Positions 50,960 to 60,982 of a stretch of DNA of 64,000 nucleotides are shown here, piece by piece. The DNA is taken from assembly GCA_002496805.1 (NCBI GenBank), contig DALO01000002.1:186001-250000 (forward strand). Reading direction: 5' to 3'. The translations under genes were made by a program, and so were the position numbers. The DNA is from Methanobacterium sp. UBA353 (GTDB lineage Archaea > Methanobacteriota > Methanobacteria > Methanobacteriales > Methanobacteriaceae). A model generated the notes under the pieces. That model was not told the origin of the DNA. It worked only from the letters and a program-made list of their open reading frames with translations, and searched no databases. Numbering within the stretch: the stretch's first letter is position 1; every line of letters starts with the position of its first letter.

Positions 50960-53227
50960 ATGGAAAAAAGGAGACCGTACAGATCACTTTCAGTTATTTT
51001 TCTAATTTTGATTCTATTTTTAAGTTTAACTAATGTTTCAGCTTCTCAGTGGAATGTAGGATCTGGACAGGATTACAACAACATCCAGGAGGCAATAGAT
51101 AATTCAAATACTGCTGATGGGGACATTATAAACGTTTTCAATGGCACATACGAAGAAGATGTTGTGGTGAATAAAAATTTGACCATCAGAGCCAATAACA
51201 ACGATACAGTTACATTAAAACCTACAGATGTTGCTTTCAACATAGTGAACGACACAACCGGTAATGGTGGCGGCACAACAATAACTGGATTCATCATCAA
51301 CCTCATAAACGGCAGATTAGGTATCAATATCTCTGCAAACCATTGCACAATTGAAAATAATACCATAAACGGTGGGGAAAAAGGAATAACAACCATTGGA
51401 ACCAACACGATTATAAAAAACAACAAAATATTTGGTGTATCAAATACCAGCATCCAGGCAGGCTATTCTTCAATTATAGACGAATCCGATAGCATCAAAA
51501 TCATAACCCAAACTGCAAATAATACCATAATGGACTGTAACCATATTGTCGGAGGATTAACAGGCATAACTATATTCGGAGATAACAACATTGTCGTCAA
51601 TAATACCATATCAAACGCTTTAAACGTGGGTATAGCTGCTGTAGGGAGTTATCCAATCATTTCTGGCAACAAAATATCTGATATGATGGGCACTGGATCA
51701 AAAATGGGAATTACAATAGCAGCTTTAAATTTATCAGGCACCACCGGTCTTACCATGAATAATAACATCCTGAAAAACATCCAAAGCACTGATAATAAAA
51801 CCACTGGAATTGACATATTTGTCATGAGTAGGGACACCCAACTGGACGATATCCTGGTTAAGGGAAATGAAATATCAGACATGTATGGGTTTGGTGAAAA
51901 CATCGGAATATCAGTTGTAACCCTAGCATTAAAGGGAACTATGTCCAGTCTTAAAGTATCAGATAACATAATCGCCAATATTGTAAGTCAGGGTATAAAC
52001 AGCACTTGTAAAGGCATATACTGTCTGCCAATGGGATTTGATGGGAATAACACCACTGAATCAGAAACCCTGTTAATTTATAAAAATAAAATTACCAAAC
52101 TAAAGTGTGAAGATGAAGGCGGGCAATGTCAAGGCTTATCCTACTTGCAATTAATTCAGGGAAATTCTTCTATTTCAGAAAATTACATATCTGAAATTGT
52201 AGGAAATACTATGGCAGCCGGAATTTTCGCTCTGGGAATAGACTACACCACATTCAAGTCTCAAATGACCATTAATCGAAACCAGATCACCAATATCATA
52301 GCAAACAATGCGACATCTGGAATCATGTCAGCGAACATGGGAGACATGTTCATCCTGCACAACAATATTTTCCACCTGAACAGTGATAATTCCAGGTTTA
52401 TAACTACCCAACCTATTTTAAGCAACGCCACCATTATGGGGAATAATCTGGAGGGTACCGGTAAAGAAATAGGTATCTCGGTAAATGGTAATTCAACCAT
52501 AAGCTACAACCGGATGGTGAACTTCCAATATTACATTAAAAACATGGTTTTTCTTGAATTAGTAATGGAAATGTATCCATTCACAGATGAACAATTAAGG
52601 GATTACATCAAGTCTCAATATGAAGACATCACTGATGAACAGTTGGATGAAATAATAGCCGCCTTCCACAAATTGGTGGATTATATGAACAGTTTTCCAA
52701 GCTACACCACCGCACCCTACAACTGGTACGGAACCAACACCGACCCAGGAAACAGTAAATTTTCACCAAGCAACGGAACCATCAACTTCAAACCATGGCT
52801 TATTCTAAATATAAACACTAATCCATCCACTATACAAGTTGGTCAAACTTCTAAGATCACTACCAATGTTTATAAAGATTCTATTGGCGGAGATCACAGT
52901 GCAAACGCAGTTCAGTTCTTCAGCGGGCCCTGGGTGACATTCACCACCAATCTTGGCAACATAGGGAGTAAATCAATCATAGTTAACTGGATTAACGGGT
53001 TGGCTACCGCCATTTTAAGGGGTGATGAAGGACCAGGACTAGCCAGGGTAACTGCCACAGATTATCAGACAGTCCAAACTTTTGTCACCATACTGGGAGT
53101 GACTGTGCTGCATGGATCCATAGATACTAACGTCATTAAAATGCAAGACACCGGGATGCCAATAACATACATATTAATGGCTTTAACACTACTTTTAGTA
53201 GGAGTAGTATTGTCAACTAAGAAATAA
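50960..53227 (+). CDS. Secreted right-handed beta-helix (adhesin-like) protein
   Basis: A 755-residue surface protein. Signal peptide at residues 1-29 (hydrophobic core VIFLILILFLSLTNVSAS). Residues ~30-530 form a long parallel beta-helix with Asn-rich PbH1-type rungs (e.g. IENNTINGGEKG, IKNNKIFGVS, VVNNTISNALN) opening with an NosD/pectate-lyase-like NIQEAIDNSN. After a linker follow an Ig-like domain (~610-725) and a C-terminal membrane helix (~733-750) that ends in TKK. It should be anchored in the membrane and reach through the pseudomurein. This matches the adhesin-like proteins abundant in Methanobacteriales; ligand unknown. GGAG precedes the ATG. Confidence 0.85.
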   Translation: MEKRRPYRSLSVIFLILILFLSLTNVSASQWNVGSGQDYNNIQEAIDNSNTADGDIINVFNGTYEEDVVVNKNLTIRANNNDTVTLKPTDVAFNIVNDTTGNGGGTTITGFIINLINGRLGINISANHCTIENNTINGGEKGITTIGTNTIIKNNKIFGVSNTSIQAGYSSIIDESDSIKIITQTANNTIMDCNHIVGGLTGITIFGDNNIVVNNTISNALNVGIAAVGSYPIISGNKISDMMGTGSKMGITIAALNLSGTTGLTMNNNILKNIQSTDNKTTGIDIFVMSRDTQLDDILVKGNEISDMYGFGENIGISVVTLALKGTMSSLKVSDNIIANIVSQGINSTCKGIYCLPMGFDGNNTTESETLLIYKNKITKLKCEDEGGQCQGLSYLQLIQGNSSISENYISEIVGNTMAAGIFALGIDYTTFKSQMTINRNQITNIIANNATSGIMSANMGDMFILHNNIFHLNSDNSRFITTQPILSNATIMGNNLEGTGKEIGISVNGNSTISYNRMVNFQYYIKNMVFLELVMEMYPFTDEQLRDYIKSQYEDITDEQLDEIIAAFHKLVDYMNSFPSYTTAPYNWYGTNTDPGNSKFSPSNGTINFKPWLILNINTNPSTIQVGQTSKITTNVYKDSIGGDHSANAVQFFSGPWVTFTTNLGNIGSKSIIVNWINGLATAILRGDEGPGLARVTATDYQTVQTFVTILGVTVLHGSIDTNVIKMQDTGMPITYILMALTLLLVGVVLSTKK

Positions 53228-53261
53228 CCCCCTATTTTAAAAAACAGGAGAAGATGAAAAC

Positions 53262-54089
53262 ATGACTGAATTGGATTATTATAAAGAAAAGATTTGTATA
53301 GTTACCGGTGCCAATTCTGGTATCGGGTATGCGTTAAGTGAAGAACTCCTAAAAAGAGGGGCAGTTGTTTACATGGCAGGGCGCAACCCTGAAAAAATTC
53401 AAAAAGCCACTGAAAAGCTTTCCAAGTACAGTGACAGAATTCATGAAATTATTGTGGATGTTACAATCCAAAAACAAGTGCAAAAGGCCATTGAAGATGT
53501 GGCAGAGGAAGCAGGTAGGCTGGACTTTTTATTCAACAATGCAGGAGTTGGAGGAACTCTACAGTATGAAAAAGCCACTTTGGATGACTGGAAAACCATC
53601 ATTGATGTAAACCTCTGGAGCGTCATTTACGGAGTCCACGCGGCCGTCCCTATCATGCTAAAACAGGGAAGTGGACATATAATTAACACCAGCTCCGTGG
53701 CAGGAATAGTCCCCATGCCCTTCCAGGCACTATATTCCCTTACAAAATTCGGTGTTACCGGGCTGACTGAAAGTTTGAGGTATGAATATGCAGAAAAAGG
53801 TCTTCATTTTTCCACAGTCTGTCCCGCGAATATAGCCACACCTATTTTTAAAAAATCAATTGATGGCACAGTATATGATCATATAAAGATACCTGACGAT
53901 GCAATTCCTCCAAAAATTGCTGCAGAACTGATTTTGAACAAATTAGTGGAAAAACAGGGGATTATATTCGTGCCTGAAGAACTTGAACAATTTTGGCAGG
54001 GATATGTCTTCAAAAAATTAGAAGATCACCTGCTAACCATGGCCCATGAACGTAGAGAATCATATGCGGAAAAAGGAAACTACATGTAA
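53262..54089 (+). CDS. Short-chain dehydrogenase/reductase
   Basis: A 275-residue classical SDR oxidoreductase. NAD(P) site TGANSGIG (15-22), with Arg41 after strand 2 (AGRNPEK) suggesting NADP; NNAG (92-95); catalytic Ser144/145, Tyr158 and Lys162 (YSLTK). Substrate unknown. It lies 34 nt after the beta-helix gene and 15 nt before an acetoacetate-decarboxylase-like gene, with which it is probably expressed; together they could act on a keto compound. Confidence 0.9.
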   Translation: MTELDYYKEKICIVTGANSGIGYALSEELLKRGAVVYMAGRNPEKIQKATEKLSKYSDRIHEIIVDVTIQKQVQKAIEDVAEEAGRLDFLFNNAGVGGTLQYEKATLDDWKTIIDVNLWSVIYGVHAAVPIMLKQGSGHIINTSSVAGIVPMPFQALYSLTKFGVTGLTESLRYEYAEKGLHFSTVCPANIATPIFKKSIDGTVYDHIKIPDDAIPPKIAAELILNKLVEKQGIIFVPEELEQFWQGYVFKKLEDHLLTMAHERRESYAEKGNYM

Positions 54090-54104
54090 ATTGGAGTGGA
54101 TTTT

Positions 54105-54899
54105 ATGTTTAAATTAGAAGATGGCTTCACCTATTTAATGCCAGCCCATTTTGGGGGAAATAAATTTGACCCAGAGGCTAAAATTACACAAAAAGCAACA
54201 ACCATAGTGATAAACTATGAAACTGAAGAAAAACTTCTCGAAAATTACATTCCTGAAGGATTTGAATTACGATCCCCTGAAGTTCAAGTCATGTACAGCA
54301 AATTCACTGAGATCAACTGGATGCTTGGGGGAAACTACAATCTCATCGATGTTTCTGCACCTGTCAGATTCAATGGAAAAAAAGATCAACTGGAAGGAAA
54401 CTACTCACTGGTGGTCTGGGAGAATAAAACTGCACCTATCCTGGGGGGCCGGGAACAAACTGGAATTCCCAAAATCTTTGCAGATATTGAAGAATTACAT
54501 ATTTTAAAGCCCCATTACACCACAAACGCCAGTTATGATGGAAACAACTTTTTAAACATGTATTTCGAAGCCACAGATGAGTTGACTGGAGACGACTTAG
54601 ATTATATTAAGACAATGTCATCATCTTCAAACACCATCGGATGGAGATATATTCCAAAAGTCGGTGCTCCTGGGGCTGAACTGAGTCAGTTCATACTTTA
54701 TCCCCAGGGAATGGAGGTTGAAAAAGTGCAAGTGGGAAATGGCAGTCTTAAATGGACACAATTGGACCCAATGCAAAACGCACCTCAGTTTCATATAATC
54801 AACAGCCTGGCAGCCCTGCCAATTAAGAATATAAATAATGCCCTGTTATCAGAGGGAACAGCAATTCTTAGAGCATTCGGCGCCCGTGTTTTAGAATAA
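54105..54899 (+). CDS. Acetoacetate decarboxylase family protein
   Basis: A 264-residue member of the acetoacetate decarboxylase-like superfamily. The region [11 protein letters not shown] (around residue 120) corresponds to the active-site segment with the Schiff-base Lys. Classical enzymes carry two adjacent lysines here (PKK); the second is Ile in this protein, so another reaction (aldolase or dehydratase-like) may be catalysed. It follows the SDR gene; the frame allows GTG 54096, but GGAG fits ATG 54105. Confidence 0.78.
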   Translation: MFKLEDGFTYLMPAHFGGNKFDPEAKITQKATTIVINYETEEKLLENYIPEGFELRSPEVQVMYSKFTEINWMLGGNYNLIDVSAPVRFNGKKDQLEGNYSLVVWENKTAPILGGREQTGIPKIFADIEELHILKPHYTTNASYDGNNFLNMYFEATDELTGDDLDYIKTMSSSSNTIGWRYIPKVGAPGAELSQFILYPQGMEVEKVQVGNGSLKWTQLDPMQNAPQFHIINSLAALPIKNINNALLSEGTAILRAFGARVLE

Positions 54900-54989
54900 T
54901 ACTTTGGTCTAAAAATGAATATTCTAAAAAATAAATATAATATAATTAGTGTCTGTAAGATGATATTATTTTCGTAGGAGGAGGTTTCT

Positions 54990-56846
54990 GTGAAAGGGTT
55001 AAGTGTATTGAAATTATTAATCAAGGATTGGAAGGGCTCCTACAAGTGGTTAGTTTTTTCCTTATTTTTAGTAATGATAAGCGTATTTGGAACACTTTTA
55101 ATACCATATTTTAGTTCATTTTTGATAAATGAGGGTATAACTGCTGGAAACAGTGATGTTATGGTAAAATATGGTATTTACATGTTGATAATGGCGGTTT
55201 TAGTGGGATTCTGTGAGTTTTTAAACATAGCCATTGCTGTTTCTTTTTCTGAGAGAACCTGCCATGGCCTGAGAAGTGGAGCATTTGCCCACATTCAATC
55301 ATTATCTTTTAGCGGGTTGGATAAATACAGCTCCAGTGACCTTCTGGTTCGTCTAACAACAGATATCCAGAATATAAAGATTGGAGTTCAGCAAACATTA
55401 ATAAATGTATTCAAATCTCCATTAACTCTTATAATGGCCTTATTTTTCCTTTATCTTACAGCACCAGAATTTATGTGGGTTGCTGCGATTTTAATTATCA
55501 TAGAAATCCTGTTACTTGTAGTATATTTATGGTATTCTACTAAAGCCTATGATAAAAAGCAAATTAAATATGATAGGCTTAACCAGGTTCTGAAGGAAAG
55601 TATGGTTGGTGTAAGAGTAGTGAAGGCCTTCGTAAGGCAAGATCTTGAAAATAAGCGTTTCCAGAATGCATCTGAAGAACTTCGTGAAACAGCTTTAAAA
55701 CCTCAATATTACTATGCATTCATCACACCGACCCTAATGATGATGGTTTACATGGGTACTGTTGGGATATTATACGTTGGAGGGACAGGATTGCTTCAAG
55801 GCACAGGTTTAACTCTTGGGGGTGTAACTGCCGCAATGACATATTTAGTAATGGCACTTATTCCCATCCAAACTGTAGGATACATGATACCATTTGTCAC
55901 TTCCGGTATATCTTCCCTGCGACGTGTTTATGAAATAATAAATGAAAAAACTGATGTTGTAACCGATCCTAACGTAAAACCAGTTAATATTGGCAAGTTT
56001 AAGGGTGGTGTACATTTTAAAAATGTGAGTTTTGCTTATCCAGTTAGTGATGAAAATCAGCCCACCATGGCCTTGAAAAATATAAATCTAGAGATCGAGC
56101 CCGGAGAAATAGTTGGAATTTTAGGGGCCACAGGTTCTGGAAAATCAACACTGGTAAACCTCATACCACGTTTTTATGATGTAACTGAGGGTGAAATACA
56201 AATAGATGGTATTAATGTCCGTGATATGCCACTGGAAACCCTCCGTTACGTGGCAAGTGTTTGTCTCCAGGGCAGTAACTTCTTTTCAGGTACAATTAGA
56301 GACAATCTTGTTGCAGGAGTAGATGCCGATGCCATTATACAGGCAGCTCAAGATTTTGATGTCCATTTGAAACCTGAAAACATGTTTTCGGAAACTATAA
56401 ATTCCAGTTATGATGCCATGGTACAAGCTGCTAAAGCTGCAGATGCCCATGAATTTGTTAGAACCATGCCCCAAAAATATGACACTACTATAGCACGAGG
56501 AGGTGCTGATTTATCTGGTGGGCAGCGTCAAAGACTTTCCATAGCCAGAACCCTCATGATGAATCCAAAAATACTCATCTTGGATGATTCTACCAGTGCA
56601 GTTGATGTGGCCACCGAAGCCCGTATTCAGGAGTCTATACATGATTTAATGCAGGGTGTGACTCAGATCATAGTGGCCCAGCGTATAAGTGCAGTTATCA
56701 CTGCTGATAAAATAGTGCTTATGGATAATGGTGAGATAGTTGCCATTGGAAGTCATGAAGAACTATTAAAATCAAATAAACTTTATCAAGACATATATGC
56801 TTCTCAATTTGGTGTTGATGTCCCTAAACAGGGGGTGGTTGGATGA
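54990..56846 (+). CDS. ABC exporter half-transporter with degenerate site
   Basis: A 618-residue fused permease-ATPase of the MsbA/MDR type. Six membrane helices occupy residues ~15-320; the ATPase follows, with Walker A GATGSGKST (379-387), signature LSGGQRQR (~510) and Walker B LILDDSTSAVD. The residue after the Walker B Asp is Asp, not the catalytic Glu. Between Q-loop and signature there is an insertion of some 30 residues (around 440-470) compared with usual members. It overlaps the next half-transporter by 4 nt and surely forms a heterodimer with it. Start is GTG with GGAGG 5 nt upstream. Confidence 0.9.
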   Translation: MKGLSVLKLLIKDWKGSYKWLVFSLFLVMISVFGTLLIPYFSSFLINEGITAGNSDVMVKYGIYMLIMAVLVGFCEFLNIAIAVSFSERTCHGLRSGAFAHIQSLSFSGLDKYSSSDLLVRLTTDIQNIKIGVQQTLINVFKSPLTLIMALFFLYLTAPEFMWVAAILIIIEILLLVVYLWYSTKAYDKKQIKYDRLNQVLKESMVGVRVVKAFVRQDLENKRFQNASEELRETALKPQYYYAFITPTLMMMVYMGTVGILYVGGTGLLQGTGLTLGGVTAAMTYLVMALIPIQTVGYMIPFVTSGISSLRRVYEIINEKTDVVTDPNVKPVNIGKFKGGVHFKNVSFAYPVSDENQPTMALKNINLEIEPGEIVGILGATGSGKSTLVNLIPRFYDVTEGEIQIDGINVRDMPLETLRYVASVCLQGSNFFSGTIRDNLVAGVDADAIIQAAQDFDVHLKPENMFSETINSSYDAMVQAAKAADAHEFVRTMPQKYDTTIARGGADLSGGQRQRLSIARTLMMNPKILILDDSTSAVDVATEARIQESIHDLMQGVTQIIVAQRISAVITADKIVLMDNGEIVAIGSHEELLKSNKLYQDIYASQFGVDVPKQGVVG

Positions 56847-58639
56847 ACACTGATAATTCCAATGATGGTGTAAAACAAAAAGGCATGTTGGCCAATTTAA
56901 AAAGACTTTTGGGTTATCTAACCCGTCACAAGGTTCGTTTCACATTGATGGTTGTGATCATGGTTGCATATTCCATCACCCTGGCCATCATCCCCACCAT
57001 CAGTGGTTTAATCATGAACATTCTTTCAGAAGGTTCAGGGACTTTAGCCGAGTTTATAAATATTTTAGTTGTCCTTATTATCGCTGTAATAATGTTCTGG
57101 GTTTTTGGAAACATATCGCAGAGGATACTGGCTGGAATAGCTCAGAAAGCACTCTACAATTTAAGGACGGAAATTTTCAGTAAGATACAGAAATCTTCCC
57201 TGAACTTTTTCGATAAAAGACCTATCGGGGAGTTAATGAGTAATGTAACCAATGACTTAGATGTGGTGGACCAGTTTTTGAGTGTCAGTTTCATGACTGT
57301 GATGCAGGCTATAATCACAGTGGTCATTGCCACAGTCTTCATGATCTTCATAAACCCCTACTTCACAGTCCTAACTTACATAACTATTCTGGGCATGTTG
57401 ACCATTTCAGGACTTCTATCCCGGATAGCTGGACAGGCTTTCAGATTTTTGCAGGAACAGATGGCTGAACTTAATGGATATGCTGAAGAAAGGATGTCAG
57501 GCCAGAAAACAGTGGTGGCGTCCAATCAACAGTGGCCATTTATTAAAGAATTTGATAAGATGAGTCAAAAGGTTGACAAAACCGGTGAAAAAGCACAACT
57601 TTATTCCATGGGTAACACTGCGGTTGCCCTTGTTTTCCAAAACTTGCAAAACATCGTAATATTCGTTGTGGGTGGATTTTTGGTGATTCAAAAGCAGGCC
57701 GCCTTTGGAGATTTAGTGGCCTTTATAGGTTTCAGCTCAATATTGATGGCACCTTTAACTCAGATATTTGCCTTCTACAACCAGATCATCTCAGCAGCAG
57801 TAGGTGCTGGTAGAGTATTCCATTTAATGGACGAAAAAACCGAATTAACAGATAAAAAAGATGCCCCATCAATGCCTGAAATAGATGGTCATGTTGATTT
57901 TGTTGACGTTGATTTCAGTTACATCCCCGGTCATAAAATACTTAAAAATAACAGTTTCAGTGCCAAATCCGGCCAAATCATAGGTCTTTGCGGACCCACT
58001 GGGGCAGGAAAGAGTACCATCATGAATATTTTAACCCGGTACTATGACTTGGATTCAGGAGAAATAAAGGTTGACGATCACCGAGTAGATGAAGTTCAAC
58101 AGGACACATTACGGATTCAAATAGCACAAGTACTACAAGATCCATTCCTTTTCACTGATACCATTATGAACAACCTCAAATACGCCAGAAAAGGAGCCAC
58201 CGAAGAAGACTGCATACATGCGGCAAAACAAGCCAACATCCATAACTTCATAATGAAACAGCCCCTTGGATACGATACCATATTGCGGGGTGGCGGAGCC
58301 GAATTGAGCCAGGGTCAGAAGCAAATGTTCACTATCGCCCGGGCAATGGTTGCCAACCCCCGAATGCTTATTCTGGACGAAGCAACCAGTAATGTGGACA
58401 CCCGGACTGAAAAACTGATCCAGGAAGGTCTTCTCAAATTACAGGAAGGTAAAACATCATTTATAATTGCCCACCGCCTTTCAACCATACAAAACGCAGA
58501 CAAAATACTGGTAATTAATGATGGGGAGATTATAGAAGAGGGCACTCACCAAAAACTGCTTAAAATGAAGGGATTCTATTATAACCTTTACATGAGTCAG
58601 TTCCGAGGTAAAGCTAATAATGCTTTTGCCGGAACATAA
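56843..58639 (+). CDS. ABC exporter half-transporter with consensus site
   Basis: A 598-residue permease-ATPase. Six helices lie within residues ~30-330. The ATPase has Walker A GPTGAGKST (~384-392), signature LSQGQKQ (~488) and Walker B MLILDEATSNVD with the catalytic Glu, so this subunit supplies the hydrolysing Walker B for the dimer. Its partner (54990-56846) has Asp instead, the asymmetry known from TM287/288 and TmrAB type exporters. Substrates could be lipids, peptides or drugs. Confidence 0.9.
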   Translation: MNTDNSNDGVKQKGMLANLKRLLGYLTRHKVRFTLMVVIMVAYSITLAIIPTISGLIMNILSEGSGTLAEFINILVVLIIAVIMFWVFGNISQRILAGIAQKALYNLRTEIFSKIQKSSLNFFDKRPIGELMSNVTNDLDVVDQFLSVSFMTVMQAIITVVIATVFMIFINPYFTVLTYITILGMLTISGLLSRIAGQAFRFLQEQMAELNGYAEERMSGQKTVVASNQQWPFIKEFDKMSQKVDKTGEKAQLYSMGNTAVALVFQNLQNIVIFVVGGFLVIQKQAAFGDLVAFIGFSSILMAPLTQIFAFYNQIISAAVGAGRVFHLMDEKTELTDKKDAPSMPEIDGHVDFVDVDFSYIPGHKILKNNSFSAKSGQIIGLCGPTGAGKSTIMNILTRYYDLDSGEIKVDDHRVDEVQQDTLRIQIAQVLQDPFLFTDTIMNNLKYARKGATEEDCIHAAKQANIHNFIMKQPLGYDTILRGGGAELSQGQKQMFTIARAMVANPRMLILDEATSNVDTRTEKLIQEGLLKLQEGKTSFIIAHRLSTIQNADKILVINDGEIIEEGTHQKLLKMKGFYYNLYMSQFRGKANNAFAGT

Positions 58640-58680
58640 AAAAAAATATCAACTTCCCTAATTAATTCCTTTCCTTTATC

Positions 58681-59469
58681 TTAAATTACAAAAAGGTTGA
58701 GATATTCTAAAGAAACAATCATAACTACGGTTATTCCAATTAATGTGAAATCTTTGTAATCAATCTTACTTTTCGCGCGGTAAATACGCGTATTTTCAGA
58801 ATAACCCCTGCACACCATACTTAAGTAAACGGTTTCACCCTGTTCAAAGGCCCTGATGAACATCATGGTAATTGTTTCACCAACTTTTCTCAACCTCCAT
58901 TTATATGCAGTTTTGTTACTGAAAATATCAAAACAACGAGTCGATTGAGCATTAAGTATGTTCATAAGCTGATCATAGAAGAAAAACAGGTAACGGACAG
59001 TAAGGTTTAAGAGCATAGCCAGCTGATGGGGTACTCCTAATTTTTGGGCAGATGCCACTAGATCTTGCATTGATGTAGCTGAAGATAGAAATACAATAGA
59101 AGTAACAGAAACTGTTACTCTTGCCAGAAGCAAAGCCCCGAAAAAGAGACCATAATCAGTTATATGTACCAAACCAAACGGTCCTGTCCATAAAATATTT
59201 CCCGGTTGGAAGAACGGCTGAATCATGGCCACAAATCCTCCAAAGGGAATAACCAATGCTATTCGTTTTAAAGCATATGAAGGGGTTACATTGGATAAAG
59301 AGATGAGAATTAAAAGGTAAATTTCCATTATAGCTAGAACAAAGAGGTTTGTATTAGTAACTGCATATATAATGATTAGCATGGCAGATATTAGTTTTAT
59401 TCTACCATCTAAGTTGTTCATTAAGCTTTCTTTACGGGCTTCTCTGTCAATTGCAGTAAGTTCTTTCAT
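58681..59469 (-). CDS. cbiQ: Cobalt ECF transporter T component CbiQ
   Basis: A 262-residue membrane protein with about five to six helices and the coupling motif near ARSTRCFD-like sequence (residues ~178-186, AQSTRCFDIF; the family has two AR[SG] motifs) and a second CRGYSEN motif (~222-228) that contact the ATPase. It joins the substrate-binding CbiM to CbiO. It lies 66 nt downstream of cbiN. The expected cbiO is not next to it: the following gene is a convergent MDR exporter. The frame also allows TTG 59481; ATG 59469 is preferred. Confidence 0.88.
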   Translation of the reverse strand: MKELTAIDREARKESLMNNLDGRIKLISAMLIIIYAVTNTNLFVLAIMEIYLLILISLSNVTPSYALKRIALVIPFGGFVAMIQPFFQPGNILWTGPFGLVHITDYGLFFGALLLARVTVSVTSIVFLSSATSMQDLVASAQKLGVPHQLAMLLNLTVRYLFFFYDQLMNILNAQSTRCFDIFSNKTAYKWRLRKVGETITMMFIRAFEQGETVYLSMVCRGYSENTRIYRAKSKIDYKDFTLIGITVVMIVSLEYLNLFVI

Positions 59470-59547
59470 AAAATCTCTCAATACACTAAACTATTTCTTA
59501 TTAAAAAAAAGTGGTGAAGAGCTTTTCAATGAAGCTCTTCTAATTAT

Positions 59548-59850
59548 TTATTCTTGGTCCTTATCATTTTTTTTGGCAAGCACTTTGGCTAATCCCAGTA
59601 CAACCAGCAGTACAAGGATGGTACCACCAATTAAGGCCACAACTCCGCTCCAGGGATTGTCTTCCATTCCAGGAATTGCATAGTCTGGTAATGGGGATTG
59701 GAAAGCTGCTTCGGATTCTGGAACTCCCAAACTTTCAGCTGCACTTTCCAGTCCATCAGGGTTACTTGATGCCAAGAAAGGTGCTAAAATGGCGATAACA
59801 AGAGCTATTACCAGACCACCAATTATGAAGTTACGGTCTGTAGTTTTCAT
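59548..59850 (-). CDS. cbiN: CbiN-like PDGLE-domain protein
   Basis: A 100-residue protein with an N-terminal membrane helix (~8-27), the motif [14 protein letters not shown] (~30-43) on the outer side, a loop, and a second helix (~67-90) followed by a charged tail. It is the small accessory subunit that with CbiM gives metal uptake. It overlaps cbiM by 4 nt. Confidence 0.9.
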   Translation of the reverse strand: MKTTDRNFIIGGLVIALVIAILAPFLASSNPDGLESAAESLGVPESEAAFQSPLPDYAIPGMEDNPWSGVVALIGGTILVLLVVLGLAKVLAKKNDKDQE

Positions 59851-60491
59851 TCTACCGCCTCCTGTTTTCTGCTGCTTACCCAGTCGGGTAAAAGATCCGG
59901 CCGTGCACGACCAATACCCATAATTACTACCACAGTAATGACAGCTTCAATAACACCTATCACGGCATGATAAAGGGCCATTGATGTTACCCCTGCTACT
60001 AAAGGGAAGGTGCCAGCTATAGATAGTTCAATGGCACAAACAATTGAAGCTAGGAATGTTGCAGCCCAGGCAGCAATGAAAATTGCAGGCACTTTTCCAA
60101 TTCCTTTAAGGAACTTGTAACCATAAAATCCAACAAAACCACCTATAAGTCCCATGTTAACAATGTTTGCTCCAAGAGCGGTTATACCACCGTCACCATA
60201 TATTAATCCCTGCAATATAAGTACGATAGATAAAACCAACACTGCAGCCCAAGGGCTGACGAATATAATCGCAATCAACGCTGCCCCTACCATATGGCCG
60301 CTGGTTCCCCAGGGTATGGGGACATTCATGGCTTGTATGGCAAATATGCCTGCAGCCAAAACAGCCAGAAGTGGTATGTTTCTCTCATCAAGGTTTTCTC
60401 TAGCTCATTTAAGGGAATACGCTACTACTATGATGGCAATAATCCAGTAAATTGGCCAAGTCAATCCTAAAAAACCATCTGGTACATGCAT
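59847..60491 (-). pseudogene. cbiM: Cobalt/nickel-binding component CbiM, interrupted by in-frame TGA
   Basis: The minus strand encodes a full CbiM of about 214 codons from an ATG at 60491 (GGAGG 8 nt upstream), beginning with MHVPDGFLG, where Met1 amine and His2 are metal ligands in this family. Codon 29 is TGA (60405-60407), between AYSLK and [11 protein letters not shown]; the frame and homology continue unbroken to the end ([11 protein letters not shown], further metal-site region). One G-to-A change from TGG would explain it. A restart after the TGA (first possible TTG about 60360) would lack His2 and the first helix. Either the gene is recently inactivated or the stop is read through; a sequencing error is possible. 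Confidence 0.8.
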
Positions 60492-60518
60492 TTTTTTAAC
60501 CTCCTTTTTTTGATAGAA

Positions 60519-60590
60519 AGTCTTTAAGGAGATTATTTTAAAGTTACAACTCAATTTGCAGTTAAATTAGGAGTGCTCCATTTAAAGACT
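60519..60590 (-). promoter_or_regulatory. Foldable 5' leader of the cbiM operon
   Basis: On the minus strand, TTATAATATATG near 60621-60640 is a TATA box, so the transcript should begin near 60600. The leader then forms a long-range stem: 60576-60590 pairs with 60519-60531 (AGTCTTTAA...GGAG with CTCC...TTAAAGACT; a 2-nt bulge), enclosing 44 nt that include the small hairpin GGAGCACTCC. The stem ends just before the GGAGG ribosome binding site (60501-60505). It does not match a riboswitch consensus I know. Confidence 0.45.
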
Positions 60591-60982
60591 TAATTTTCTT
60601 TGGAGTATATTAATAATCGCATATATTATAAGCTTTACTATTAGTATTACTTTATTCTGGTTTATAGGCTTGAAAGTAATAAATTATAATCAGAAAACTC
60701 CATTCAAACAATTACCATCTACCACTATTTAACATAAGGTGGGATAGTCTTTTTCAGAATTAAAACGGTCTTTTGCTACTTTATTATTTTTTAACTCATT
60801 GTGTTTTATTATTTCTTAATTTATGGTTTATTCAGTTTCAATTACATTGGGAGTTACATTTTTTTTTTATTTGACTTTTCAAAAACAGTAAGGGAAAACA
60901 TTCGATTAAATTTTAAAAAAAATCCACTACTGATATTAATTTGAACAAACGTTCAAAGCAGTTTCTCCCCCAGAACCATATT

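Noticed and set aside
60405..60407. TGA in cbiM as selenocysteine or recoded Trp codon
   Set aside because: There is no selenoprotein relative of CbiM, and TGA ends normal genes in this window (for example the CBS gene and the first bactofilin gene). A nonsense mutation or an error is simpler.
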